DNA of 64,000 bases from G963666705 sp963666705 (GTDB lineage: Bacteria; Pseudomonadota; Alphaproteobacteria; CADEGL01): contig CAXXKO010000017.1 of the NCBI GenBank assembly GCA_963666705.2, positions 306,487 to 370,486 on the forward strand, given 5' to 3'. Positions 44,127-52,290 of the stretch are shown one piece after another. The notes below the pieces were generated by a model, which worked only from the letters and a program-made list of their open reading frames with translations, made no database searches and was not told where the DNA came from. The position numbers and the translations under genes were made by a program. How positions within the stretch are numbered: position 1 is the first letter of the stretch; each line of letters opens with the position of its first letter.

Positions 44127-45179
44127 TCAGGCGCTTGCGGCGGCGGCGCGCACGGCCGCCTCGATTCCGGGGCGGTCGATGCCCTTGAGGCCGATGACGA
44201 CGAGCCGGCCTTCGCGATCCTCGTCCGCGCGCCAGGGCCGGTCGAAATGGTGCTGGACGCGCCCGCCCACGCCCTGGACCAGGAGGCGGAGCGCCTTCTC
44301 CGGCACCTCGATGAAGCCCTTGATGCGCAGGATGTCGTGATCGGCCGCGAGTGCCGCGAGGCGGGCGGCGAAGCCGGCCGCGTCGGGCACCGGGCCGAGC
44401 GCCATGGTGAAGCTGTCGAAATCGTCGTGGTCGTGGTCCTCGGGCGCGCCGTCATGGTGTGAGGGCCGACCCTCGAGGTCGTCCTCGGCCGCCGCCGAGA
44501 GACCGAGGAGCACCTCGTTCGACACTATGCCGTGGCTGGTGGCGAAGAGCTTGACCGCTGGCCGCAGGCTCCGGCGCAGGTCGTCCTCGACGCCGTCGCG
44601 CGCCGCGTCGCTCACCAGGTCGCACTTGTTGAGGACCACCAGGTCGGCGCACAGGAGCTGGTCCTCGAACACCTCCTCGAGCGGGTTGTCGTGGTCGAGC
44701 ATGGGGTCGGCGCGGCGCTGGGCCTCGACCGCCTCGGGGTCGTCGGCGAAGCGGCCGTCGGCCACGGCGGCGGCGTCGATCACCGCGATCACGCCATCGA
44801 CCGTGACCCGGCTCTTGACCTCGGGCCAGTTGAAGGCGCGGACCAGCGGCTTGGGCAAGGCGAGGCCCGAGGTCTCGATGACGATATGCTCGGGCGGCTC
44901 TTCCCGCTCCAGGAGGGCCTCGATGGTGGGCAGGAAATCGTCCGCCACGGTGCAGCAGATGCAGCCGTTGGCGAGCTCGATCACGCTGCCGTCGTCGCAC
45001 CCGGGCACGCCGCAGCCCTCCAGGATATCGCGGTCGACGCCCAGATCGCCGAACTCGTTGATGACCAGGGCGATGCGCCTCCCGTTCGCGTTCTCGATCA
45101 CGCGCCGGATCAGGCTCGTCTTCCCCGCGCCGAGGAAGCCGGTGATGATGGTGGTGGGGATCTTGCGCGCGAGTGTCAT
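44127..45179 (-). CDS. cobW: CobW, GTPase metallochaperone of cobalamin synthesis
   Basis: G3E-family GTPase thought to deliver cobalt to the cobaltochelatase. 350 residues. G1 is TGFLGAGKTSLIRRV, the metal motif is CICC in ANGCICCTVADDF, then ETSGLALPKPLVRAF and VVLNKCDLVSD (NKxD), and the C-terminal CobW_C domain. A histidine/acidic stretch (HHDGAPEDHDHDD) lies near residue 245. It overlaps the cobU stop and lies directly upstream of cobN, as expected. Confidence 0.95.
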   Translation of the reverse strand: MTLARKIPTTIITGFLGAGKTSLIRRVIENANGRRIALVINEFGDLGVDRDILEGCGVPGCDDGSVIELANGCICCTVADDFLPTIEALLEREEPPEHIVIETSGLALPKPLVRAFNWPEVKSRVTVDGVIAVIDAAAVADGRFADDPEAVEAQRRADPMLDHDNPLEEVFEDQLLCADLVVLNKCDLVSDAARDGVEDDLRRSLRPAVKLFATSHGIVSNEVLLGLSAAAEDDLEGRPSHHDGAPEDHDHDDFDSFTMALGPVPDAAGFAARLAALAADHDILRIKGFIEVPEKALRLLVQGVGGRVQHHFDRPWRADEDREGRLVVIGLKGIDRPGIEAAVRAAAASA

Positions 45180-45754
45180 GGCTGGTCCTTCAAGATGAGC
45201 GGCAGGCCCGCCGCTACGAAGACGACACGCTCGGCGCGCGCCGCCATGGCCTGGTTGAGCTGTCCGGCCTGGTCGCGGAAGGCGCGGGCGAGCGCGCCCT
45301 CCGGCACGATGCCCATGCCGACTTCGTTCGAGACCAGGAGAACCGGCCCGCCGAGGCCGCCCAAGGCTTCGGTGAGGTCGGCCGCCGCCACCTCCGGGTC
45401 CCTACCGCAGGCAAGTAGGTTGGCTAGCCACAGCGTCAAGCAATCGACCAGGACCACGCGTCCGGGCCCAGCCTCCGCCCTCAGTGTGGTGGCGAGGGCG
45501 AGGGGCTCCTCGACCGTGGCCCAGCCGGCACCCCGGCGCGCCCGGTGCCGGGCGATGCGCGCGGTCATCTCGGCGTCTCCGGCCGTCGCGGTGGCGAGGT
45601 AGAGGCCTTCGCCGCCGGCGGCGATCGCACCTTCGACCAGGCCCTCGGCATAGCGGCTCTTGCCCGAGCCGGCGCCGCCCAGGACCAGGGTCACGGGCGG
45701 CAGCGCGATGTGCGCATGGGGCACTGTCGGTTGGCTGGGAAGCGAGGCGATCAC
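45176..45754 (-). CDS. cobU: Adenosylcobinamide kinase/guanylyltransferase (CobU/CobP)
   Basis: Phosphorylates adenosylcobinamide and transfers GMP from GTP. P-loop VLGGAGSGKSRYAEGL, VDCLTLWLANLLA and VSNEVGMGIVPEGALARAFRD are present. GTG 45754 was chosen over the GTG at 45784 because CGGAGGA lies 7 bp upstream and it leaves the riboswitch leader untranslated; the product is then 192 residues. First gene of the cobU-cobW-cobN-cobO-SYLF-cobQ operon. Confidence 0.93.
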   Translation of the reverse strand: MIASLPSQPTVPHAHIALPPVTLVLGGAGSGKSRYAEGLVEGAIAAGGEGLYLATATAGDAEMTARIARHRARRGAGWATVEEPLALATTLRAEAGPGRVVLVDCLTLWLANLLACGRDPEVAAADLTEALGGLGGPVLLVSNEVGMGIVPEGALARAFRDQAGQLNQAMAARAERVVFVAAGLPLILKDQP

Positions 45755-45795
45755 AGGTATCCTCCGCCCGAGGACGTGTTCCACTCCGTGCCGGG

Positions 45796-45990
45796 GAGGT
45801 CTCCTGGCTCAGGCTAGCCGGCCGCGGCGCCTTCCCAGCCCGCCGGCCCCTCGGGGCCGGCCTGGCCAGTGGCATATACCGCGTCCTCGCCCTCTACAGT
45901 TGCGGGGGCAGCGCCGGAATGGCGGAGCGGGCACCTGCGCCCCCTCCGCGCCACCGGACTTCCCTGTCCTGGCACGCGCGCGGACCCTAT
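45796..45990 (-). ncRNA. Cobalamin riboswitch upstream of cobU
   Basis: On the minus strand the consensus blocks occur in order: AGGGAAGTCCGGTG (45952-45965), the B12 box GCTGCCCCCGCAACTGTAG (45894-45912), GCCACTGG, GCTGGGAAGGC (about 45830-45840) and GAGCCAGGAGACC (about 45798-45810). It ends about 42 bp before the cobU start. A CTCC/GGAG hairpin just downstream may control ribosome access. This should repress the operon when adenosylcobalamin is plentiful. Confidence 0.95.
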
Positions 45991-46409
45991 CACGCGATGA
46001 CGCTGGGAGCCAGCGCCGCGGCGGGGTGGTATGATGGTTCGGGGTTCCGGCGAGCGGGCACTCTGGGAATCCGCGTTTCGGCGGACCATTACTCCACATC
46101 GTGCAAAATGGGGCGAGGATCAATGGAAGCGATGGCTCCAAGCCTGAACCTACACGCTTACGATTCCTCGCCTATTACTCGGTAGTCATCTTTAGGGGAC
46201 GAAACCAGTCGAGACTGGCCATTTCACCCCGCAGCGACGAAAAAGTAGACCGGCTTCTACACCCGTCAGGATTACCCCGAACTTCTGCGGCGCATCCGCT
46301 TCAAGGACCCCGAGTCCGGCAAGACGCGTTCAATGTGAGTAGGTCACAATTCCATCTTGGCTTTACACGTAGAAATTCATATCGACCGACCAATTCGGAG
46401 GCAATCGCG
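45991..46409. other. Gene-free junction with remnant of an IS4-type transposase
   Basis: No intact gene is supported. At 46258-46328 (plus strand) a 24-codon stretch reads YTRQDYPELLRRIRFKDP and continues ESGKT. This is very close to DYPDRLRRVRYRDPESGKAF in the intact IS4-type transposase of this window, yet differs in DNA sequence, so it is a fragment of a second, related element. The G+C content falls from about 46,100 onward. Confidence 0.7.
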
Positions 46410-47102
46410 ATGGCAACCTATGTGAGGCCTGAGCTTATTTCGCTGAAGAACCATCCCGAATTTAACGAGCGTTGGGTTCAGGAACGAATTGCGGAAGACC
46501 CTTCCATACTGCAATTGGGCGACATCATTTTGAAAGATAAAGAACGCCGACAACCTCAAGGGGGGAGGATGGATTTGCTATTTCAGGATGCAGAACAACC
46601 ACGACGATACGAGGTTGAAATCCAACTCGGAAGCTCCAATGAATCACATATCATCCGTACGATCGAGTACTGGGATATCGAACGACGACGGTTCCCACAA
46701 TATGACCACTGTGGGGTTATCGTCGCCGAGGACATTACGAGTCGATTCTTGAATGTTATCTCGCTTTTCAATGGCTTTGTGCCGATCATTGCCGTTCAAA
46801 TGACGGCCTTCCAAATTGAAGAAAACGTGTCTCTGATTTTCACTAAAGTCGTCGATCAAATCACGTTGGGCCTGATCGAAGAAGATGAACTTGTAGTCGA
46901 AATTACAGATCGCCCATACTGGGAAAAACGCGCGACCGTCGAAACGTTAGAGCTTGTTGATCAATTATTGGAGATGATCGTTGATAGGTGCAGTCAGTCA
47001 TTAGTACTGAACTATAATAAACACTACATTGGAATAGCTAGAAATGGTTCTCCTTTTAACTTTGTATCATTTATCACTAGTGTCCGGTTAATAGTCGAAT
47101 AG
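46410..47102 (+). CDS. PD-(D/E)XK-like nuclease family protein, 3' end altered by IS
   Basis: A 230-residue protein from a low-GC gene (about 45% G+C), starting at ATG 46410 with GGAGG 8 bp upstream. The central part RMDLLFQDAEQPRRYEVEIQLG resembles a PD-(D/E)XK core (D...ExQ), followed by ESHIIRTIEYWDIERRRFPQYDHC and IVAEDITSRFLNVISLFNG. The fold assignment is tentative. The last codons (VRLIVE) come from the IS end. Without the IS the frame would read FITSANS and stop. Likely acquired horizontally. Confidence 0.6.
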   Translation: MATYVRPELISLKNHPEFNERWVQERIAEDPSILQLGDIILKDKERRQPQGGRMDLLFQDAEQPRRYEVEIQLGSSNESHIIRTIEYWDIERRRFPQYDHCGVIVAEDITSRFLNVISLFNGFVPIIAVQMTAFQIEENVSLIFTKVVDQITLGLIEEDELVVEITDRPYWEKRATVETLELVDQLLEMIVDRCSQSLVLNYNKHYIGIARNGSPFNFVSFITSVRLIVE

Positions 47103-48393
47103 ATTCAATTGGTTAGCATGGGGGTGGATTGGTGTCGTGGTTTCTGGATTTGTAAGCAATTGAAGGAGCGGTGTTTTTTCGAAGACGGTGAGGCTGAGGA
47201 CCTGGAGGATTGTGTAGAGGCTGGCGTTGATAGCCAAGCGCTTCTTGACGATGGCGATCAACACATAGACGGAGACGGCGATCCAGATCTGGGATTTGAC
47301 GGCGTTCTCGGAGGTGCCGTAGAAGCGCTTGATGCGCAGGTGCTGCTTGATCCATTTGAAGAACAGCTCGACCTGCCAGCGGCATTTGTAGAGCTGGGCG
47401 ATGGTCAGCGCCGGCAGGGTGAAGTTGTTGGTCAGGAAGGTGAAGGCCTTGCCGCTCTCGGGGTCGCGGTATCGGACGCGGCGGAGCCTGTCCGGGTAGT
47501 CGGTGGCGGTGTGCTGGCCGGCGGTGCGGATGGTCTGGTCGCAGCGCAGGCCGGTGGTCTTGTCGATTGCGCGGGACGCGATCCTGCGGAACTGGAACTT
47601 GGCCCGTGCCCGGACGACGAAGAAGGCGGCGCCCTGGCTCAGGCGATGGAGGCGGGCGAAATGGATGTATCCGCGGTCCAGGACGTAGAAGGCGCCGGGC
47701 TCGGGGACCAGCTCGTCGAGCACCCTCACGTCGTGCCATCGGCCGTCGCTGATATGGATGAAAGTTGGGATATTGCCGCGCAGATCCAAGAGGGTGTGGA
47801 GCTTGATGGCGGCCTTGGTGCGCTGGAACGGGGCCCAGGGGAAGACCGCGAGGCAGAGGTCGATGGTGGTCGAGTCGAGGGCATAGACGGTGTGGTCGAG
47901 CTCGAGGCCGAAGCTGTCTTGGGCATAGAGCGGCCGGGCGATGCGGATCAGCGCCTGGGCGAAGTCGGCATGGATGCGCCAGTCGCGCCTCTCGTTGGCG
48001 TCGGCCAAGGTGGCGCGGGCGACGCGCCCGCGGATGCCCATGTGGTAGAGCTTGGTGTGCTGGGCGCGCAGGCAGGCCTCGATGTCGCGCAGGCTCTCGC
48101 GATAGGTCAGCTGCGCGAAGGCCATGCACAGATACCGATCGAGGCAGGAGAAGCTTCGCAGCCTGCGATCGCCGCCGTAGCGGTGGACGCAACGGCGCAA
48201 GCTGTGCACGGGCAGATGGTCGATCACCTGGGCGAAAACGATCTTGCCTGCATACATGAGCCATGCTCCTGACCGGGAAGGCAGGAGCATGTCTGGCTTA
48301 ACACCGGGAGTTCAAGTCGGTGACACGCGAATATCCCGAAAGAACGTTTAACCACAACCCACTAACCGGAAAACCGCCGCAGTTAACCGGACA
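47081..48393 (-). mobile_element. IS4-family insertion sequence (DUF4372 type)
   Basis: A 1,313-bp element with ends TGTCCGGTTAATAG and TGTCCGGTTAACTG in inverted orientation, with CTAG outside both ends (47077-47080 and 48394-48397). The CTAG could be a 4-bp target duplication or part of a longer palindromic end (CACTAGTGTCC). It separates the 3' ends of two convergent genes. Confidence 0.88.
47088..48290 (-). CDS. IS4-family DDE transposase
   Basis: A 400-residue transposase that appears complete. The N-terminal DUF4372 domain (GKIVFAQVIDHLPVHSLRRC, RSFSCLDRYLCMAFAQLTYR) is followed by the DDE core with D in VYALDSTTIDLC, D in FYVLDRGYIHFARL and E in CRWQVELFFKWIKQHLRIK, the YREK-like signature of IS4. 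An in-frame ATG at 48257 (MYAGKIVFA) may be the real start. The C-terminus reaches within 8 bp of the left IS end. Confidence 0.93.
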   Translation of the reverse strand: MLLPSRSGAWLMYAGKIVFAQVIDHLPVHSLRRCVHRYGGDRRLRSFSCLDRYLCMAFAQLTYRESLRDIEACLRAQHTKLYHMGIRGRVARATLADANERRDWRIHADFAQALIRIARPLYAQDSFGLELDHTVYALDSTTIDLCLAVFPWAPFQRTKAAIKLHTLLDLRGNIPTFIHISDGRWHDVRVLDELVPEPGAFYVLDRGYIHFARLHRLSQGAAFFVVRARAKFQFRRIASRAIDKTTGLRCDQTIRTAGQHTATDYPDRLRRVRYRDPESGKAFTFLTNNFTLPALTIAQLYKCRWQVELFFKWIKQHLRIKRFYGTSENAVKSQIWIAVSVYVLIAIVKKRLAINASLYTILQVLSLTVFEKTPLLQLLTNPETTTPIHPHANQLNLFDY

Positions 48394-48721
48394 CTAGTGC
48401 AAATTCATAACTGCCGATTCGGATTTTGTCAGTCGGATTTACGGACAGAGGGTTCTTATTTCCTCCATCAGCAGGCGAGGTACACAAGATCATCTCGTCG
48501 GTTTGAGGTTCTGAAACTTCCGTCGCGTTCGAATCATCTACTCGGTTCACGAGTTTTCCCCTCGGTCCTCCATGCTCACGAATGAGAACTCCTTTGGATG
48601 CGAGGAGTCGACATTCCTGATTCACGGTTTGACGGCTAATGCCAATGCGTGCGGCGAGTTCGTCATCATCGAGATTTGACCGTCGTCTAAGCTCCGAGAT
48701 AATCCGGTCAGCATTTGTCAT
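48383..48721 (-). CDS. Small winged-helix/HTH regulator, 3' end altered by IS
   Basis: A 112-residue protein with an N-terminal HTH (DDDELAARIGISRQTVNQECRLL) followed by a wing-like REHGGPRGKLVN. Residues 60-112 look disordered. The last residues (VSG) are encoded by the IS end. Without the IS the frame would continue about 17 more residues (INDTKLKGEPFLAIPM). G+C is lower than average. Target and partners are unknown. It converges with the nuclease-like gene. Confidence 0.6.
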   Translation of the reverse strand: MTNADRIISELRRRSNLDDDELAARIGISRQTVNQECRLLASKGVLIREHGGPRGKLVNRVDDSNATEVSEPQTDEMILCTSPADGGNKNPLSVNPTDKIRIGSYEFALVSG

Positions 48722-48842
48722 CTTTTGGCCCTCTTCGAAATGATCTGCGAGAAAGGAAAGTTCGTGGACACCGACTGAAAAGCAATCGTCACCTCGGGCG
48801 GCGCGGCGGAAGGCACCGCGCCCGGCACGAGCTATCGCGGCA

Positions 48843-49877
48843 CTATGCGCGAAACCGCGGGATGAGCTCTCGCCCGACGGCGCGCACCATCGCCTTCTTG
48901 TCGATGATCGTATAGGTGGTCATCGAGACGGTCTTGGTGCCGAGGCTGCCAAGCTCCTCGATGCGCGCTTGGAGGGCTTCGGGGGTTCCGGCGAGATGGA
49001 AAAAGTCGATGAGACGTTGGCTGACGGCGGCGCAATGGGGTGCGTCGAGCTGCTCGGCCAACTCGGGGATGAGGGCATCGGCGAAGCGCTGGGAATCCGC
49101 CGCGATGGCGTCCGCGCCACCGGGTTGCTCGCGGTCGAGATCGGCGCGAAGCTCCCTGACGTCGGGGTCGTCGCGCGCGAGCAGCTTGTGCAGGTCCGCG
49201 TAGGTGCCGGGAAAGGCGGAGAGCTCGCGGCGGGCCGCTTCCTTCGAGTCGGTGATGTAGACCATCGCACGGGTCCAGATGTCGATCGAATCCGGGTCCC
49301 GGCCGGAGCGCTCGGCACCCTTTGCCACCTGCTTGCGCTGCCATTTCACGAAGGCCGGATTGGCGCAGAGCGAGATCACGCCGTCGGCGAGCTCGCCGCC
49401 GAGCTGCATCATCTTGGGCCCGTGGGCGGAGATGTAGATCGGCAGGGGGCGGCCGATCCAGCGCGAGTGGGTCCTGACACCGTCGAACTCGGCCTCTTCG
49501 CCGGCCATGAAACGGCGCATGAAGGTGATGGCTTCGCGCATCTGGCGCAGCGTCGCGGCGCGGCGAAACTTGTAGAGAATGTTGCCGGGCCCGATGCCGA
49601 TGAAGGCGCGCCCGCCGGACAGCTCGTCGATAGTTGCCGCCGCGTTCGCCGTCACCGCCGGATGAATGCTGAGCGGGTCCACCACGCCATGGCCGATTCC
49701 GATGCGCCGTGTCGCCATCGCCGCGACGGTCATCATGACGTGGACGTCGCGCGCGGTCGCGGGCGTGTCGACGAGGGTGAGGTAGTCGAAGCCGCTCTCC
49801 TCGACGGCGCGCGCCTCGTCGGCGACCTCGTGGATGGTCATGGGACTTCCCATCCCGACACTGAACTTCATGGCCAT
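48843..49877 (-). CDS. LLM-class flavin-dependent oxidoreductase
   Basis: A 344-residue luciferase-like (bacterial luciferase/F420-dependent reductase fold) protein: FDYLTLVDTPATARDVHVMMTVAA, IGIGHGVVDPLSIHPAVTA and ELSGGRAFIGIGPGNILYKF are typical of the family, and LPIYISAHGPKMMQLGGELADGVI binds the flavin phosphate. ATG 49877 has GGAGGA 8 bp upstream. FMN or F420 dependence and the substrate cannot be decided from sequence alone. Confidence 0.88.
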   Translation of the reverse strand: MAMKFSVGMGSPMTIHEVADEARAVEESGFDYLTLVDTPATARDVHVMMTVAAMATRRIGIGHGVVDPLSIHPAVTANAAATIDELSGGRAFIGIGPGNILYKFRRAATLRQMREAITFMRRFMAGEEAEFDGVRTHSRWIGRPLPIYISAHGPKMMQLGGELADGVISLCANPAFVKWQRKQVAKGAERSGRDPDSIDIWTRAMVYITDSKEAARRELSAFPGTYADLHKLLARDDPDVRELRADLDREQPGGADAIAADSQRFADALIPELAEQLDAPHCAAVSQRLIDFFHLAGTPEALQARIEELGSLGTKTVSMTTYTIIDKKAMVRAVGRELIPRFRA

Positions 49878-49987
49878 CGCCGCAATCCTCCTCCCGCACC
49901 TGTCCGTCGCCGGATGATTCGAGAAATTTTGCCTTCTGAACCAAGAGAGTTCCCGGCACGTCTGGTCGATCATATACCGAAAGGCCG

Positions 49988-50260
49988 CACGGCTCACTCG
50001 GCTACCTTCGAGAGGACCGCCTGAGGGCATTTGCCGAGGCCGAACAAGGGCCGATCACGAACGCAAGATGCCTCACCGAGGGTGTCGATATGTCCGCCGT
50101 CGACACGGTGGCATTCGTGGCTCCGCGACGCGGCAAGATTGACATCGTACAGGCGACCGGTCGAGCGATGCGCAAAGCCAGCCCTGACAAGGAATACGAC
50201 TACATCCTGATGCCACTGTTCCTCGAGCGGGAAAAGGGCGAGACGCTCAACAAATCGGTG
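49988..50260 (+). pseudogene. Fragment of a superfamily II (DEAD/SNF2-like) helicase C-terminal domain
   Basis: An open stretch without a start encodes TNARCLTEGVDMSAVDTVAF and then DIVQATGRAMRKAS and YDYILMPLFLEREKGETL, the motif V-VI region of helicases found in restriction-modification and related predicted helicase proteins. The upstream part is replaced by the 5' region of the LLM gene, and the downstream part is lost after about 50260. It is a remnant of a former defence-type gene. Confidence 0.75.
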
Positions 50261-50362
50261 CCAGTATACCTATCTCATCCCAGACGCCTCCGGTGTTCCG
50301 TCTCGGTCAACCCAGCCTCCAGTCGGCGCGGGCGCGGCTCATTTCCAAGCATCGGAAAGCGC

Positions 50363-50391
50363 TTGACGTTATGGGAGGAAATCCCTATATA
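50363..50391 (+). promoter_or_regulatory. Orphan sigma-70 promoter
   Basis: TTGACG (50363-50368), 17-bp spacer and TATATA (50386-50391). Nothing on the plus strand downstream is a supported gene. The transcript would enter the inverted repeat at 50419-50515 and then run antisense to cobC. Confidence 0.6.
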
Positions 50392-50418
50392 AGAGAACAC
50401 AACAACAATACCGCGTGC

Positions 50419-50515
50419 AAGGTGTCAAGGTTTGTCAAGGTTTGAAATCGAATCCTCTAACTCATTGATATTACGCGAATCTGGTGCGCTGCACCTTGAC
50501 AATCCTTGACACTTT
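50419..50515. repeat. Inverted repeat made of tandem TGTCAAGG units
   Basis: The left arm (50419-50441) and right arm (50493-50515) are 23 bp each and match at 21 positions as inverted repeats. Each arm contains two TGTCAAGG-type units 11 bp apart, i.e. one helical turn. The 51-bp spacer is A/T-rich. This geometry suits a dimeric or tetrameric DNA-binding protein, or a strong RNA hairpin. The binding protein is unknown. Confidence 0.75.
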
Positions 50516-50585
50516 TGCCCCCAATTCGGTCGGATTCGCGGCGCGCCGGACGCTTCCGGCACCCCGAGCCTCGAGCCAGCACACC

Positions 50586-51221
50586 TCAGCCGCCGGACAC
50601 CGGCGGCCGGTTGATGGTGACGATGCGCCAGGCCGTCTCGTCGCCGTCGGGGCCGGCGCCCGTGATATGGTCGAGCCGGGTGATCGAGAGGTTGTCGATG
50701 GTGAAGCCGAGGGCGCCCGCCGGCTCCAGGCCGATGGCCACGGCGATGGCGGCGCGGATCGGCCCGCCGTGGGAAACCGAGACGATGTGGCGCCCGGCGT
50801 GGGCCTCGTTGTGGCGCGCGATTGCCGCCGCGACCCGCTCCATCACGGCGACGAAGCTCTCCCCGCCCGGCGGCGTGGCGTGGGCGGGGGCGAGCCAGAA
50901 GCGGTGCCAGTCGGGATTGCGGCGGTAGATCTCCTTGCGCGGCTGGCCCTGCCATTCGCCGAAATGCTGCTCGGCGAAATCGGGCTCGATGATGGGATCG
51001 GCGTATTCGAGGCCGGCCTCGGCGATGGCGGCGGCGGTGCCCCGCGCCCGGCTCAGCTGGCTCGTCACCCAGACGGCGCCCTCGGGCAGGGCGCGGGCGA
51101 GCCCGGCATAGGACGGCTTGTCGGAGAAGTTGGCGTCTATGTCGCTCTGGCCGTAGATGCAGCCGCCGTCCTCGGTCACGGGCGCATGGCGGATCCACCA
51201 CCAGCTCGTCGTCGCCGTCAT
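50586..51221 (-). CDS. cobC: Histidine phosphatase, probable alpha-ribazole-5'-phosphate phosphatase
   Basis: A 211-residue histidine phosphatase with the RHA motif in WWWIRHAPVTEDGGCIYG (phosphohistidine), SQLSRARGTAAAIAEAG, FGEWQGQPRKEIYR and the second catalytic His in IVSVSHGGPIRAAI. The CobC assignment rests on its 4-bp overlap with cobS and on the EDGGCIYGQSDI pattern; a general phosphoglycerate mutase-like enzyme cannot be excluded. Confidence 0.85.
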   Translation of the reverse strand: MTATTSWWWIRHAPVTEDGGCIYGQSDIDANFSDKPSYAGLARALPEGAVWVTSQLSRARGTAAAIAEAGLEYADPIIEPDFAEQHFGEWQGQPRKEIYRRNPDWHRFWLAPAHATPPGGESFVAVMERVAAAIARHNEAHAGRHIVSVSHGGPIRAAIAVAIGLEPAGALGFTIDNLSITRLDHITGAGPDGDETAWRIVTINRPPVSGG

Positions 51222-52030
51222 GGGCCCGCACCCCCCAGCATGGCGGCGGCGGCGAGGAGGAGGGCGACCTCGGCCGCCTGTTCCGCCGCCCCCGAAACAT
51301 CGCCCGTATGGCCGCCGATGAGGCGGCGGGCGAGGCCCGTTACACCGAAGGTGGCTGCGGCGGCGGCCAGGACCGCGACCAGCCCCGCGCCGATGCCGAG
51401 CGCCAGGAGGGCCACGGCCGCGCCGATTGCGGCGGATGTCCACATCACCTCGGCCGTGGGCCGGCCCGCGCCCGCGCCGAGGCCGTCGCGCCGGGCGGGC
51501 GGCAGGTGGTGGGGGATGGCGGCGAGGAAGGCGCGCCCCACGGCGCCCGCGGCGACCAGGGCGGCGAGCACGAGCCAGGGCTCGGCCAGGGCCACCAGCG
51601 CCGCCGCGCGCAAGCCCACGCCGAGGATGAGCGCGAGCGCGCCGAAGGCGCCCGTGCGGCTGTCGCGCATGATCTCGAGCCGGCGCCCGGCATCGGCCCC
51701 GCCGCCGAAGCCGTCGGCCAGGTCGGCCAAGCCATCCTCATGGAGGGCGCCGGTCAGCACCATGGTCGCGGCGAGCGCCAGGAGCGCGCCCGCGAGCGGC
51801 GGCAGCATGAGCCAATGGGCGATGCCGAAGACGGCCCCACCCGCCAGCCCGATGCCGGCGCCGACGATGGGAAAGGCGCGCATGGCAACCGCGAGGCTGC
51901 CCCCCGGCGGCAACCCGCGGGCGACCGGCAGGCGGGTCAGGAAAGCGCCCGCGCGCGCGAGGTCGTCGAGCCAGCCTTCGTGCCAGGCCCTGGGCTCCTC
52001 GGTCTCGAATTCCCAGCCCGATTCGGACAT
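51218..52030 (-). CDS. cobS: Adenosylcobinamide-GDP ribazoletransferase (cobalamin synthase)
   Basis: Membrane enzyme that joins adenosylcobinamide-GDP to alpha-ribazole. 270 residues with many hydrophobic segments and the family motif TGALHEDGLADLADGFGGG (metal site), followed by MRDSRTGAFGALALIL and VGRAFLAAIPHHLPPAR. ATG 52030 gives a normal N-terminus (AGAFLTRLPV near residue 27). Overlaps cobC. Confidence 0.95.
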   Translation of the reverse strand: MSESGWEFETEEPRAWHEGWLDDLARAGAFLTRLPVARGLPPGGSLAVAMRAFPIVGAGIGLAGGAVFGIAHWLMLPPLAGALLALAATMVLTGALHEDGLADLADGFGGGADAGRRLEIMRDSRTGAFGALALILGVGLRAAALVALAEPWLVLAALVAAGAVGRAFLAAIPHHLPPARRDGLGAGAGRPTAEVMWTSAAIGAAVALLALGIGAGLVAVLAAAAATFGVTGLARRLIGGHTGDVSGAAEQAAEVALLLAAAAMLGGAGP

Positions 52031-52119
52031 GGAATCGTTGCTCCCCCATGAAAGTGCTGGCGCGCGCGCCCCGCCGGTTATAGGACAATTGGGCCGCATG
52101 GCCAAAGCGATCCACCGAG

Positions 52120-52261
52120 AGCGATTCCGCCTCATGCGGAATCGCTCGAGGCCGCAAGGCGGCCCGCCGGTAATTCGGCGCGCCCGCGCAGGCGCGGACC
52201 ATGGGGTCCGCTGCCGTGAGCGATAAAACGCGAGAGCGGGTCCATGCAAAATGGAACCGCT
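52120..52261 (+). repeat. Paired-hairpin repeat, copy 5 (CGAG variant)
   Basis: Left hairpin GAGCGATTCCGC/GCGGAATCGCTC, core hairpin GGACC-ATGG-GGTCC, right hairpin AGCGGGTCCAT/ATGGAACCGCT. CTAG is replaced by CGAG at the left flank, the internal junction and the right flank. It lies between divergent cobS and the cyclase gene. Confidence 0.85.
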
Positions 52262-52290
52262 CGAGCCACCGAGGAGGCCCGAGCCCGCGC

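Noticed and set aside
41442..44462. 1,006-codon open frame antisense to cobN
   Set aside because: Same shadow effect; the minus-strand cobN frame carries all conserved motifs.
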